This document shows, one piece after another, positions 32,850-44,459 of a stretch of 64,000 nt of DNA; the stretch's first letter is position 1, and every line of letters begins with the position of its first letter. Made by a program: the position numbers and the translations under genes. This DNA is from Rostrohypoxylon terebratum (Eukaryota > Ascomycota > Sordariomycetes > Xylariales > Hypoxylaceae). The notes below the pieces were generated by a model. The model was given only the letters and a program-made list of their open reading frames with translations. It had not been told where the DNA came from and did no database searches. The stretch is taken from positions 233,948-297,947 of the forward strand of contig MU385886.1 of NCBI GenBank assembly GCA_022497145.1, in the 5' to 3' direction.

Positions 32850-32901
32850 CACCATTATCGAGAGATGCGCAGGTTCGAACCCTGCAGCTGGCAACAATTA
32901 C

Positions 32902-32907
32902 TTTTTT
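32902..32907 (+). terminator. RNA polymerase III T6 terminator
   Basis: Six T residues begin 9 nt after the discriminator base of tRNA-Leu, the usual spacing, indicating that Pol III transcription of the tRNA is, or recently was, under selection. Confidence 0.75.
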
Positions 32908-33530
32908 GCCATTTCATTTCATTTCATTGCAGTCAGCCAACCTTGGAATTCTATCCTATGATTCTTTCCCTATTTTGGTTTTTAATCCTCCACGTCATGA
33001 AAGTGTTTTCATTCACTATTACACATCATATTCTTACTTTTTCCCCGTCACATGCGAAGTCAAAAAGCACATGCAAATTCTAAAATTCTGCTGTACCTAC
33101 CTAATCTTATCTACTTATCTACTACGTCATTGTAGCTAAATTGATTCCTTCGATCATCAGAAGTTTTCATCGTCGATTGACGATTGTTTGGTGCGTCTTG
33201 ACTCCACGTACGAATGTCGATTGGCGTAAAAATCACCAAGTGGACCAGGCAAAAATACCTTAGACCTTAGCCCCGCGCATCGAGCTCCACGATCTGACCC
33301 AGCAGCTTATAGAAGAAGTCTTTCCCCGTCCTCCGCAAATCAAGATGATAGTGTATTCCATGTTGGATCATTTTTATGCTGCCAAGTGGTACTGTAGGAT
33401 GTAGAATGATGACTTGCAGGAGGATGCGTCGGAATTATGAGGCTTTATTATCATTCGCTTTGCATATCCGGATTTCCGTCAAGACGTCGAGCAGGCGAGC
33501 GGATAATCCTTCGTTCTCATCCTAGCACTA

Positions 33531-33576
33531 TCACGCTCACGCTCACGCTCACGCTCACGATCACGCTCACGATCAC
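33531..33576. repeat. CACGCT/CACGAT hexanucleotide microsatellite
   Basis: Seven to eight tandem copies of CACGCT with CACGAT variants in the later copies. Confidence 0.85.
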
Positions 33577-33942
33577 GGGGGTTTGCTGGGTTTGCTAGCT
33601 TAAACATTGCTGCAGGAAGCCGAACTAATATCGATATATCGTTACTGGTTTACTGGTACTAGTAGAATTCAAAGTCGCGCTCCGAAATCATACGGCCATA
33701 ATGCATGTATTGGTCGTCGTAGAGACCTGAGCAAATTGTTGTGCTGGCCATGACCGTCAAGGAAGCAAGGTGTCTTTCCGGTCGGTGCTAAAACAACTCG
33801 AAACATGTTTCGTTCGAAGTCAACTGGCGGAGATCAACAGCCAACTCTTTCTGCTCTTTCCGGATTACCCCTCTGCGAAAACCAGATCGCTCCGTGACGA
33901 TCGCGGAAGCCTTTCGGAGGTCAAGGCGTCAACGGACTCAGC

Positions 33943-33976
33943 GCATCGCATCGCATCGCATCGAATCGAATCGCAT
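33943..33976. repeat. ATCGC pentanucleotide microsatellite
   Basis: About six tandem units of ATCGC/ATCGA. Confidence 0.8.
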
Positions 33977-34210
33977 CTGCGTCATCCAGTTTGCTAGCCT
34001 CTGCCAACCTACTAGGTATCAAATCCATGATCTATGTGCACACCCATATGTAATGTAGAGTTTAAGGAACTCAAAATTGTTGTTGACTAGATCATGAGAA
34101 ACTTCAAAAAGGGGGCAGAAGGGTTCGCATTTTTTTACTTCATTATTTTCCTTGTCGTTATCATTACATTTATACCGTACTTAGACCCGTTCCTACTAAG
34201 TCCGAATAGT

Positions 34211-34231
34211 TCTAGGTAGGTAGGTAGGTAA
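34211..34231. repeat. TAGG tetranucleotide run
   Basis: CTAGG followed by TAGG repeated four times; a tandem version of the dispersed CTAGGTA word. Confidence 0.65.
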
Positions 34232-35317
34232 GGAGTATTACATGAAGCACAGCATCAAGGATCGGAACCGGATTGGATCTGAAATTCCACAAATTGCTTC
34301 CTAGATTCGATATCATTTGCAGAATCGCCGTAATACACCTGTAGTAACCAGGCACAGCGCAACCGCGCACATCGACCTTTGATGATCTTGACGTATTGGG
34401 CAAGAATCGAACGCCATTGATATCATCGGCCTATGACATGCGCCAGCCCTAATAAAATCGTACATGTAACTTGTAGCGAGACAGCACATACTAGGTACAG
34501 CATACATGTCGCTTTTCTGTCTTTTTCTGCCTTTTTCTGAGTGACGACTCCTGAAAAACCTTTTCCCTCTCTTCTTCACCCTCACCTTTCACCCTTCATC
34601 CTTCATTCACCCTTCACCCTTTTCACTTTTTTCGACACTTAACCCAAACCGGACTTCGGACCTGACCACTTTCAGGTACGACGCTTCAGACTTAAGGTAG
34701 CCGCCGTTGGATTCCGAGTGTCACGGACGGTTTACGTGATCCAAGTACGGATTGGTAGCGTCGCATTCAGGGCACTTTCGGGGCACATTCAGGGGTCAAA
34801 AGAGCTTAATAGGTCTGGTCCCGTTTTGAGAGCGAGTTTTGAAGTGGGTTGGGTGGCCGTGAAGCGCGAACACCCAAATCGGCAATATCTCAATTCGCTT
34901 TGCATCGCCTTTTTTCAAGTTCGATTTTCGACCTTTCTTAACGAAACAATACGCGACGCATCACTGTTGTCTATAGTCCGATTTTTGGTTTTCCATCGAA
35001 TTATTAGTAGCCTTAGACGACTTCCAACTCAACACTTCCTCTGCAACGGTTTCGACAAAAAATAAATAATATCGCATAAGGTGTTTTTTTTTCCTTTGGC
35101 GCATCGATTAGCTGCATTGACGGTTTTATTTTTCAATTTTCCAACCGAAAACCTCAACGGCTAAGAACGGTTTCACAATAACAAGGGAGGAGTTGAAAAA
35201 AAAGGAGAAGGGGAATCTTACAAAAGGAAGAAAAAAAAAAACCAAAATAAAAAGAATATAGAACGAGACAAACATTGATTTGTTTTACGCCGCGACCACG
35301 ATTTACCACTATTCATC

Positions 35318-36881
35318 ATGGCTCTCCTTGATGGAACCCCGCAAACCGTGGGAGGGCCAACCCTCTTCGGCATGCCTATGAAGCAAGTTTCTCTCATAAC
35401 GGTATGCAATTGGGCCACAGAGAAAGATGTTGCAGTCGCCTGAGTCAAGATTGTAAGAGCTCGATAGCTAACATCGTGTTTTTTCTTAGTTGACGTTCCA
35501 AAATTCGGCCCTGATTCTCCTCATGCACTATTCGCGAATGATGCCCCCAAGCGGAGACCACCGATACTTTACCTCAACCGCCGTATTCTTGACGGAAGTC
35601 ATCAAGCTAGCTATTTCTTTAACTTTTGCCCTATACGAAGTGTCGAGAAACCTTGCGCCGTCAACGCCCGCGACCGTCATCTTCGAACAGATCTACAATT
35701 CCGTATTCTCGGGCGACGGGTGGAAGATAGCCATCGCTGCGACGCTATACACTCTACAGAACATACTGCAATATGTCGCGGTCGGAAACTTGGATCCGGT
35801 ACATTTCCAAATTTTGTACCAGCTGAAGATCCTTACGACCGCTGTATTCACGGTGACCATGCTCGGCCGATCCCTGACCGTGAAGCGCTGGGTTTCGCTG
35901 ATAATCCTGACCATTGGCGTATCGGTCGTATCGATTCCGTCTTCGAACTCGAAGGATAGCTCGTTCATGATCCATGACATGACGGACCACTTTTTCCCTC
36001 GATCGGTTCATGAATTGGGCCAGGTTGCGAACGGCATGGGCGAAGTCGCGAGGGAATTGACGAAGCGCGGCATGGAGGCTGCAGTTGAAGTTGGCCAAGC
36101 TATTGTGAAGCGGTCGGCAACATACGAAGGAATCGAAGAGGACCAGAATAGTGCGCCTGTCATGAACTACTCTATTGGAGTATCTGCGGTAATGGCCGTT
36201 GCAGTCATTTCTGGTTTGACTGGAGTCTACTTCGAGAAGGTCCTGAAAGACACCGAGAACCCCGCCTCCGTCTGGACTCGTAACATCCAGCTGTCCTTTT
36301 ACTCGCTATTCCCAGCTTTATTGGGAATTGTGTTTAAGGATGGGGAAGAGATCGCGAAACATGGCGTCTTCGATGGTTACAACTGGATCGTCTGGGCGTT
36401 GATTATCCTACAAGCGTTTGGTGGTGTTCTTGCGTCGCTGTGCATTAACTATGCGGACAACATCGCCAAGAACTTCGCGACCAGCATTAGCATAATCATT
36501 GGCTTCCTCTTCAGCGTCTGGTTCTTCAAGGTGCAGGTGACACTGATGGTAAGACGAGATGACTGAGAGCAATTTGCCGACGTTGAATGGTTCACTAACG
36601 ATTGCTAGTTCTTGATCGGTACTGTCCTGGTTCTGGTCTCAACCTTCCTCTACACCGGCCCTGATCGGAAGCGTGGTCGACCGCCACCAATTAACATTGT
36701 CAGTTACGAGAAGACGACGATCGACCCGATGAACACGCCAAGATACTCAGACAACAAGCTTAGCGTTCCCGACCCGCTAGAACAGATCAAGTCGATGGGT
36801 CTCTCGACCTCACGCCCCGCCTCTCCGCTACGACACCACAACAGGGTGCCTTCATCACGGGGTAAGAATCGGGATGAGTGA
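35318..36881 (+). CDS. Golgi UDP-galactose/UDP-sugar transporter (nucleotide-sugar transporter family)
   Basis: Multi-spanning nucleotide-sugar antiporter, expected in the Golgi, exchanging lumenal UMP for a UDP-sugar. Three exons: 35318-35401, 35490-36548 and 36609-36881 (introns 88 and 60 nt; donors GTATGC and GTAAGA), 471 residues. The ATG at 35318 begins MALLDGTPQ; the exon-1 peptide runs straight into L-T-F-Q-N-S-A-L-I-L-L-M-H-Y-S-R at the first helix. Family marks: L-Y-T-L-Q-N-I-L-Q-Y-V-A, D-P-V-H-F-Q-I-L-Y-Q-L-K-I-L-T-T-A, G-V-Y-F-E-K-V-L-K-D, W-T-R-N-I-Q-L, L-C-I-N-Y-A-D-N-I-A-K-N-F-A-T-S-I-S-I-I and, after the last helix, Y-T-G-P-D-R. A hydrophilic insert of about 60 residues (approximately 175-235) is larger than in animal SLC35A proteins. 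The cytosolic tail is Ser/Pro-rich. UDP-galactose is the likeliest substrate; UDP-GlcNAc cannot be excluded. Confidence 0.9.
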
Positions 36882-37739
36882 AGAGATGTTCTGGAGCCTA
36901 GATAAAAACCATGCGTGACGATCGCGAGCGCCGAAGACAATTCGGCCGCATAAATGCCGAGCCGAATATACGAGAGAATGATCATATTAGTGTACACGAG
37001 GACTGCGAGCATCATTTCAGGATCTATCTATCTGGAAGTGCGCAACTCGATACCTTTTTCAGAGATGTCGATGATAGAACCGAGAAAAGGCAAAATGGGA
37101 CCCTTATCAGATTGCGAGGATTCGAAGTGGGAAGAATGAGGTCGGCAAGGGAAAAAGGGGGGGGGGGGAAGAAAAAAGGGAAAAAAAGGGAAAAAAAAAA
37201 GGATAGGCTCGAAGCACGTCTTATGAAAAGAAAACTTGCCCCCAAGTGTTGGACTAGAACCTTGAAGAATTCAAATTATTGTGGATTCCGTAACACGTTT
37301 GTCCATTTCAATGTGATCCTACCCCTATTAACCCTATTAACCTTACCACGTGCTGCCATTACCTCATGCTTGGTTAGTTGCTTCAACTCGCGAGGGAAAG
37401 CGCAAGCTGGATGTGATGGGAGCGCAACTTCTCACTGAGGTTTATCTAAAAGGGTACCGATATATATCCCCCTATCGATGCTAACTAACCCTAGGTAGGT
37501 GCGACTTCTTCACGAGCCTAGAAGCGATCTCGATCTCGATCTCGAGCTACACAAGATGAACTCTATTACCTCCATGTTCTTCTCACATATCTTCCACACT
37601 TCTCCCCTGCTTCCAATTCAACCCGAATCCTCACTCTCACTACTTTTCCCCATATAGCTCATATCTAGTAGCTTACTGTACTGTATCTACCAACAGAATA
37701 ATCACGTTGAGACGGGAGAGTCAGCCCATTGTCGAAGCC
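36882..37739. other. intergenic between transporter and MER3
   Basis: Contains a G12 run inside a 54-nt polypurine stretch (37149-37202), a TAGG word at 37490-37498 and a (GATCTC)n run near 37525-37546. It must hold the terminator of one gene and the promoter of the other. Confidence 0.5.
37149..37202. repeat. polypurine tract (A/G only)
   Basis: An uninterrupted purine tract of alternating A and G runs including G12. Such mirror-like tracts may form triplex DNA, though none is demonstrated here. Confidence 0.8.
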
Positions 37740-40700
37740 ATGTCTGGCGATACCGATCTAGATGAAGATGGTCATACTTATGGCTTTCCAAGTAGAAGTA
37801 GGCGTGATAGGCACATCCAGAATATCATCGATCATACGAATACGCTGTTCCCGGGTCCTAGCTACCAATATTCTCGTTTCAATTCCTCCCGTCGGACTAA
37901 TGAGGACGGTACATTCACGAGACAATTGAGAAGTGAAAGAGAAGACGATGGAGAGTTGGACGAGTTCGGTAAGCTTACGTTGCGAGGCCAACATCTCGAA
38001 AGTGCGGCATGCTCATAAAAGGTACTCAGATCGTAACTTGCTGGGCAGGCCACAAAATTCAGAGGGATCGGAATACCCTGACCGACGCTTGTCACTATCA
38101 CTGTATAATGCCACCAACCACCCACGACGTGTACTGGGAGATGCTGGTCGTCACTTTGGGAATGTTTCGTCACGAGAATCAGAATACCAGTCGCCCTTCT
38201 CAAGTGATACGATCCACGCGAAAAGCATCAAACCAAGCCCAGCCTCTCGACCTAATTTTGAACGTGACCGGACTCAAAGAATGAGAGGACTTCAACCTGG
38301 AGCGCAGATGGCTACGCCTCCTTTCTATACTGGTTAGTCGACACGTTAGGCCTGTATTCTCTTAAGAGGTATTGTCAATTGCTAATGTTATACTGAAGCT
38401 CCTAATTTGCCCCTAGATTTTGAAACTCCGCCGAGGAGTAGTTCTCCCACGAACCTCGGTAATTCTAGTCCTTCTGCTCGACTAAGCCTTAGCAAAGGGT
38501 CGAAAGTTACGGACATTCCTCTTGTGACGCAGAAAAGAGCTAGTAAATTGGACTTAGATCTTCCCCATGCCTCAAACGAACCTCCATTGATCAAGGGCGC
38601 CCGCCTTATTGATCCGCGGCAAGCATTACCTGACAAATTTCGAACTGTTTTTCCATACGAGCTTTTTAATGTCGTTCAGTCACAAAGCTTCGAATATGTG
38701 TACGAAACCGATGACAACGTCGTCGTCTCCGCCCCAACAGGATCTGGCAAGACAGCTATCCTCGAAATGGCCATATGCAAGCTTGTAATGAACCCCGGTA
38801 GTGAGAATCACAAGATTGTCTACCAGGCACCCACAAAGTCGCTATGTTCAGAGCGTGCAAAAGATTGGCAGAAGAAATTCAGTCACATGAACTTGAATTG
38901 TATCGAACTGACCGGTGATACATCTCAAGCGCAGGCAAGCCGCGTAGGCAGTGCATCTATCATCGTCACAACCCCTGAGAAGTGGGATTCTATCACGAGG
39001 AAATGGTCAGATCACCGAAAGCTTCTTGATATGATTCGATTAGTCCTAATCGACGAAGTACATATCCTAAAAGACGCCCGTGGTGCGACTCTAGAAGCCG
39101 TTGTATCGCGAATGAAGACCATTGGAGCAAACGTTCGCTTCGTTGCTTTGAGCGCCACTGTTCCCAACATTGGAGACGTAGCCAAATGGCTCGGACGAAA
39201 TCATTCCAACCAGCGAGAACCGGCCTTAATTCGGGCCTTTGGCGAAGAATTACGACCTGTCAAACTGAAGCGTTTTGTTTATGGATTCGAAGCTAACCTG
39301 AATGATTTCACTTTCGACAAGTCGCTTGATAAGAAGCTGATAATACTTCTTGCTAAACATTCGGAGAGGAAACCTATCATGATATTTTGTTTTACGCGGA
39401 AGTCATGCGAAAGCACCGCTCGAAAGCTAGCGGAATGGTGGTCAGATTGCGGACCAGATGCTAAGGCTTGGCCGGCACCGACGAGACGAGTTCCAGTCAT
39501 AAATAGAGATCTCCAAGAGATTGTGCGGTACGGTGTTGCTTTCCATCATGCAGGTCTTGACGCTGCAGATAGATCGGCTATATCGCAAAACTTCCTCGAC
39601 GGTCAGGTTCATGTCATTTGTTGTACATCTACCTTGGCAGTTGGTGTAAATCTTCCTTGTCATACTGTTGTCCTTAAAGGGACGACTGGGTATTCTGATG
39701 ATAAACCTCAGGAATACTCAGACCTGGAGGTTATGCAAATGCTTGGCCGTGCGGGACGCCCGCAATTCGATGACAGCGCGGTAGCTATTATCATGACCAA
39801 GAAGGCAAATGTCACTCGGTACAAGAATTTAATGACCGGAAATGAGACTCTAGAAAGCACGCTACACCGAAGCCTTGTTGAGCACTTGAATTCCGAGATC
39901 AGTTTAGGCACCATTCAAGATGTCCAAACCGCGAAAAAATGGATCGGGGGCACATTTCTGAGTGTACGAGTATGTCAGTTCCCATCGCGTTATGACATTC
40001 AGGACGTTAGCAAAACTTTGGACGCTGAAAAGAGAATGGAGGAATGGTGCGAGCGAGACGTTAGACTCTTACAACAATTCGGACTGGTGACAGAGCAGGT
40101 ACCATTCAAGTGCACCGAATACGGACATGCTATGTCAAGGTATATGGTCAACTTTGACACTATGAAACAGCTCTTGTCGATTCCTCAAGGCGCACCACTC
40201 AACGATATTGTAAGCTAAGAATTACAGTGATCGCTACCTAGGTCCTACATATGCGGGTTGCTGACACGTTCGACAGCTAACCACACTCTCCAAAGCCATC
40301 GAGTTCAAAGATTTTCGCTTCAAGCCCGAGGAACGCACTCTATTTCGAGAATTGAATAAATCTCCATTCATTCTTCATTCAATTAAGGAGACACTGTCGC
40401 AGTCTTGGCACAAGGTTTTCCTCATGGTGCAGATTTATCTCGGCGGCGTCGAGTTACCGAGCGACAAACCATTTGGCCATCTTAAATTTAGAGTTGCGAT
40501 GGAAAAAAGTGCCATATTCGATAAATTAAACCGTCTGGCTCGTTGTTTCGTCGACTGCCGAGTTTTTGATGGAGACGGCCTGAGTGTAAAGGCTGGCCTT
40601 GAGCTCATTCGTGGCCTCGTCGCAAATTCGTGGGAAAACAAGCCGTCGCAACTCTCACAGATCCCGGGAATTGGTCATGTAATGGTTCGAAAGTGGGTTA

Positions 40701-42598
40701 GCCATGGAGTTCACACAGTATTAGAACTGGCTGACAAAGACTTCGGCGAGATTGAACGTATTTCAAGCAGGAATCCTCCTTATGGGATGAATCTGTTGAA
40801 AACACTTGAGCAATTCCCGCGGTTGGGTATGAAAACACATGTCATCCCGCCGATTGCGCATCCGTCGCAGCCCGAAGGAAATGTGACGGTAAAATTGAAA
40901 GTCAACCTTCGTTATCGTAATACTGGGACAGTGCCAACCTGGAATAAAAGAGTGCCAGCTGTCACATTTATGGCAATGACTTCGGATGGAAAGTTGGCCA
41001 ATTTTTGGCGTGGAAATATGGCTAAAATTAGCAAATCAGCTGGTCTTGATCTGAGTTTTCCTGTCTCTCTCAGTGCCGCAGACCAGAAGATCAACTGCTA
41101 TTTTAGCTGCGAGGAAATTGTCGGAACCCAAATCATGGAGACAGTGGACCCTGGCATACCCCAGGCGGCATTCAAGATTAAAACGACGCCGTTGGCGAGT
41201 CGCCAGATGCCATCGATGGACTTACCCGATGGTGATATGGACTTCGAAGATATACCTGATGAAGATATGTTGAATGCTGCCCTAGAAGCAGGCCAGGATA
41301 GTCAAATGGTGGCATCGAGCCACACAGACCAACTGGATACTGCCGAAGAAGATATCCCACTCATCGACGATCTGTTATCATGTGAGGAACCCCCGCCAGT
41401 TTTCGAGCCTACCCAGATGGATAATGGAAAATGGATGTGTAACCATCGATGTCGCAATGGCGGTCTTATTGCTACAGGAAGGCCTTGCACTCATCGATGT
41501 TGTCATGAAGGTCTCGACAAACCCCGTCCTCCGCCACGGGAGAAGAAAAAGGGCCAAAATCCATACACTGATGAAAATAAGAACACTAAGGCAGTACCTG
41601 CCAACCAACCAACTCCTCCAAAATCGACTCAAGTTAGCCTGGGATCCAAGGAAAGGGGTTTTACAGAACCTGGTCTCCAGGTGGACAAGCCTGCTACTCT
41701 GCCGAATGTTAAACGAAAACGATCGTTGGCAGATCAAAGCAAGGGAATGAAATCTTTGAAAATGAGAAAACCCATTGAGTATTCTTCCGACTTGGGTACG
41801 CTCTCCGATATTGAGTGTATCGACCTCACTACTACGCCGATTGATGATGAGGTAAATACTCTATCCTCGCCAGCGCCTACTTTGCCTAACAAGGTGCAAC
41901 ACCAGCCTCACGACAAGCTAGCTCGAGAAAGAAAGGTCAATTCATCTCTGAAAACCAAGAATAACAAGAATCAAGGCCATTCCAACCTATCTCGTTCTCG
42001 TGATCACGTCTTAGGAACATCAGGCAAACCAGATGCCGAGGCGAACAGCGCAGGCTTTGGTACGAATTACGACAGCGACGTTTTCAGTGGGGACGACGAA
42101 GAATTTCCTGACGTAGAGAGCCTTATTCGACGTAACGGATCGAAGGATACAAGAACACCTCAAATGGGCCCAATTAGTGACGAAACTCTGTATCCTGGTG
42201 TTGTTCACACACTGAAGGAAAGCATGGAGTATGGCTAGGAGCCACATCTCAGCTTTACTACGGTTGATGAATTGCAAAAAGCCTCCGATCGTTTCGACTT
42301 GTTTTCAAGTAATTCTTCGAGCGGAGATGGATGCCCACAATCGGGTTCGACAATATTAGACGAAACCCAAGTGCAAAAACCGGATTCGCCTTTACTAGAT
42401 TCGTACGAGGAAATTCAAATTTCCCCTAGTCCTGAACTAGACGACCGTGAACCTCTGTTCTTCGACTCGGATCCTTATAAAGAGAGTGGCAACACGGAAG
42501 ATCATCCTACGTCGAACCACAACGATCCTGAGTGGTTGTCGGAATTCGACCCCGAGTTTATTGACAGTCTTCGTGGTTGCGTCAATTTTGTGGACTAA
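37740..42598 (+). CDS. MER3: meiotic ATP-dependent DNA helicase Mer3/Hfm1
   Basis: Ski2-like/Sec63-type helicase that stabilises recombination intermediates and promotes meiotic crossovers (ZMM pathway). Exons: 37740-37968, 38030-38332, 38399-40209, 40277 onward; introns 61, 66 and 67 nt. Motifs: A-P-T-G-S-G-K-T (about 289-296), D-E-V-H (396-399), L-S-A-T (about 428-431), Q-M-L-G-R-A-G-R-P-Q-F. The Sec63 region follows (about 780-1090) with the helix-hairpin-helix I-P-G-I-G. A Cys/His cluster (C1169, H1171, C1173, C1185, H1187, C1189, C1190, H1191) fits a zinc-binding motif like that described in yeast Mer3. At 42236 the frame meets TAG, which would end the protein at 1,434 residues; the same frame stays open for 120 further codons to TAA at 42596. 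An 81-nt in-frame intron (42229-42309, GTATGG...TTTTCAAG) would skip the TAG and give about 1,527 residues. I annotate to 42598 but this end is unsettled. Confidence 0.9.
42229..42309 (+). other. candidate 81-nt intron removing an in-frame TAG in MER3
   Basis: Begins GTATGG, ends TTTTCAAG, multiple of three, and contains the TAG at 42236-42238. The branch site is weak (TTTACTAC at 42254-42261), so the alternative that translation simply stops at 42238 remains open. Confidence 0.45.
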
Positions 42599-43405
42599 TG
42601 GTCAGGTGAGAGGAGACTACCGAAATGTGCCCATTTCGTAATGAGCTATCTGCGATTTTCTTTTCTTCGAAGGAGAAGCTAAATGCTGCTTCGAGGTGAT
42701 GTCTTAATGTTTGATGGAGATGTGTAAGACGTGTGCAAGCTTGCAACATATTGTCAAAATACGAACCAGAATTGAGTGTAAAAATGCGATTGCTTTATAA
42801 TTGATAGCTAATACGAATGTGCTCTTATTATATATAATTATGGTATTTTACAAGCTAGTAGGAAATTGCACGTCGATATCTTCCCTCGAAGTGATTGAGA
42901 TGGTTGATGGGGTGTTTTATATAGGTAAGTGACATGACGTAGCTGTCTCTATTGATATACTGATCGGCGATCTAGGCGCATCGAGGTGCCTGGTGTGGGA
43001 GAAGGGTTAATAGTTTCAAGTCAGATTTGAACTTAGTATCGCAAGGTTGACAAGGCTGTTGGATGATATGCGGTGGTGATGATGAGCTTGTCAACGTTTG
43101 ACGGACGTGACTGTCTTGGTATCTATCTGGATTTATAGCACAGGACGCCCAGAGTACACCTTCAATCTTGCGCCTTTCCCTTCTCACCAAGTGGAGTCAT
43201 CTACCCTTCCTCTCCTCCGCTACTCTCAAGTAGTTTCACGTTGCTTTCCTTCTGATTCCTCCCTTTGTAACTCCATAGAATGAGTTAGGTATGTGTCAAG
43301 CCTTCCGTGAGGTCCCGTACGATAGACAGCCACAGAGCTAGGTTCACCTTACGAAGAAGTTCCCTAGCAAGATATCCTCATATAGCTAGACGAAGAGGGG
43401 TTTCT

Positions 43406-43447
43406 GTATGTATACCGCGTCTCCTAGCGTAAGCCAGTTTAGAGCTC
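43406..43447. repeat. direct repeat, copy 1
   Basis: Shares GTATGTATACCGCGT, then CCTAGCG, then TTAGAGCTC with a copy 593 bp to the right. Possible terminal repeat of an old element. Confidence 0.55.
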
Positions 43448-43998
43448 CTCGCGCAACAATAGAGTCTTTTCCCATGCTCTTAGGTTTGCATGGTGACATT
43501 ATATCAGAAGCGCTCCCAAAGCAGACCTTCGTTGAGGAGGTCGGAATGACCCCTCTTTCTGGAAGAGCCTCCTGGAATGCGTGCTGCGGGCGATGAAGCG
43601 CAAGACGTACATTCCCATTTCCATGCCCACATAGTCCCGGGCATTGCGTCGTTGTGCAGGCCCAGACGGCAGGAACATGTTTTTTTGTCAGGTGTGATGA
43701 GCTGTAACGGTTGTCGTTTAGAACCGCACTCATGTATGAATCGGCCTTCGCGCGAATTTAGTCGGGACAAGGCCATGTTGTTTTGGTTGTCAAAGACTGC
43801 GTCCTCTCGTACATTATGACAGCTGGGTCATTAATCTCAGTGGGAGGATATGCAATGGTTATCATTGCGCATGACTGAGCCGCATTCACACACAAACCTC
43901 CCGTCTACGCTGGCCCATCCGGCCGCGCCAGCACGGCCGGGAGCTGCGTCGCCGTCGTCGTCATCGGTTGTGTGCCAACTTTAAAGATGGCCATTTAT

Positions 43999-44046
43999 GT
44001 ATGTATACCGCGTTCCCTAGCGGAGGGCGGCTTAGGTTAGAGCTCG
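43999..44046. repeat. direct repeat, copy 2
   Basis: Second copy of the motif at 43406, same orientation, with small indels; similarity continues faintly to a CGTCTTT/AGTCTTT word 20 nt later. Confidence 0.55.
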
Positions 44047-44436
44047 CCGTGTATTAACGTCTTTATATTCGTCATATGAGCTGTGTTAGACTTCTTCATG
44101 CCTCGGCTTCCTCCTAGATGATGGGGATAGTGCCAATGGAGGTCTTCCCGTTAGAGGGTATTGTAGGTTGGTTAATCCAACACCGTTATGGAGATGGCGC
44201 AGCGGGCGCCAGGCCAACGCTGCAGAGACGATAGCGTGTTCAGGCCAGCTGGACAGCGACCATAGAGGAAGGATAGGACGTTTTAAGTACTCTTTCGAGG
44301 GCGCCGCCACCATTGAAGGGGTGGAGCTTTCTGGAACAAGCGCAAGGCGTCTCTAGATAAAGGATGAGTGTTCGTCTATAAAGTTGAGAGTAGACAGGTT
44401 AAGGTGCTAACTTACTGGCCTTGTTGACCGGTCTTC

Positions 44437-44459
44437 TTCACCTCATTTAGCGAGGTGAA
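44437..44459. repeat. perfect hairpin (8-bp arms, 7-nt loop)
   Basis: TTCACCTC (44437-44444) and GAGGTGAA (44452-44459) flank ATTTAGC. Confidence 0.65.

Larger units (their letters stand above)
32730..32893 (+). tRNA. tRNA-Leu(UAA) with two introns
   Basis: Removing 32745-32801 (57 nt, D arm) and 32825-32849 (25 nt, after position 37) gives an 82-nt type II tRNA. The acceptor stem is GCCAGTT (32730-32736) with AGCTGGC (32886-32892), 7 bp including one G-T; discriminator A at 32893 as expected for Leu. D stem GCC/GGC; D-arm sequence GCCGAG+TGGTCTAAGGC. Anticodon stem GTGGT (32814-32818) with ACCAT (32851-32855); anticodon TAA at 32821-32823, preceded by T33 and followed by G37. Variable arm TATC-GAGA-GATG. 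T arm GCAGG-TTCGAAC-CCTGC with a perfect B box GGTTCGAACCC. A T6 terminator follows 8 nt later. The A box (TGGCCGAG...TGG) is split by the 57-nt insertion. All stems pair, which argues against a decayed pseudogene. Confidence 0.88.
32908..35317. other. 2.4 kb intergenic region
   Basis: Holds a (CACGCT)n hexanucleotide run (33531-33576), an (ATCGC)n pentanucleotide run (33943-33976), a TAGG tetranucleotide run (34211-34231) and a CT-rich stretch near 34560-34640 that probably marks the promoter/leader of the UDP-sugar transporter gene. No further gene is supported. Confidence 0.5.

Noticed and set aside
43386..43776. minus-strand ORFs of 115 and 90 codons near the direct repeats, as possible transposase remains
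   Set aside because: No DDE, helix-turn-helix or zinc-knuckle pattern is visible.
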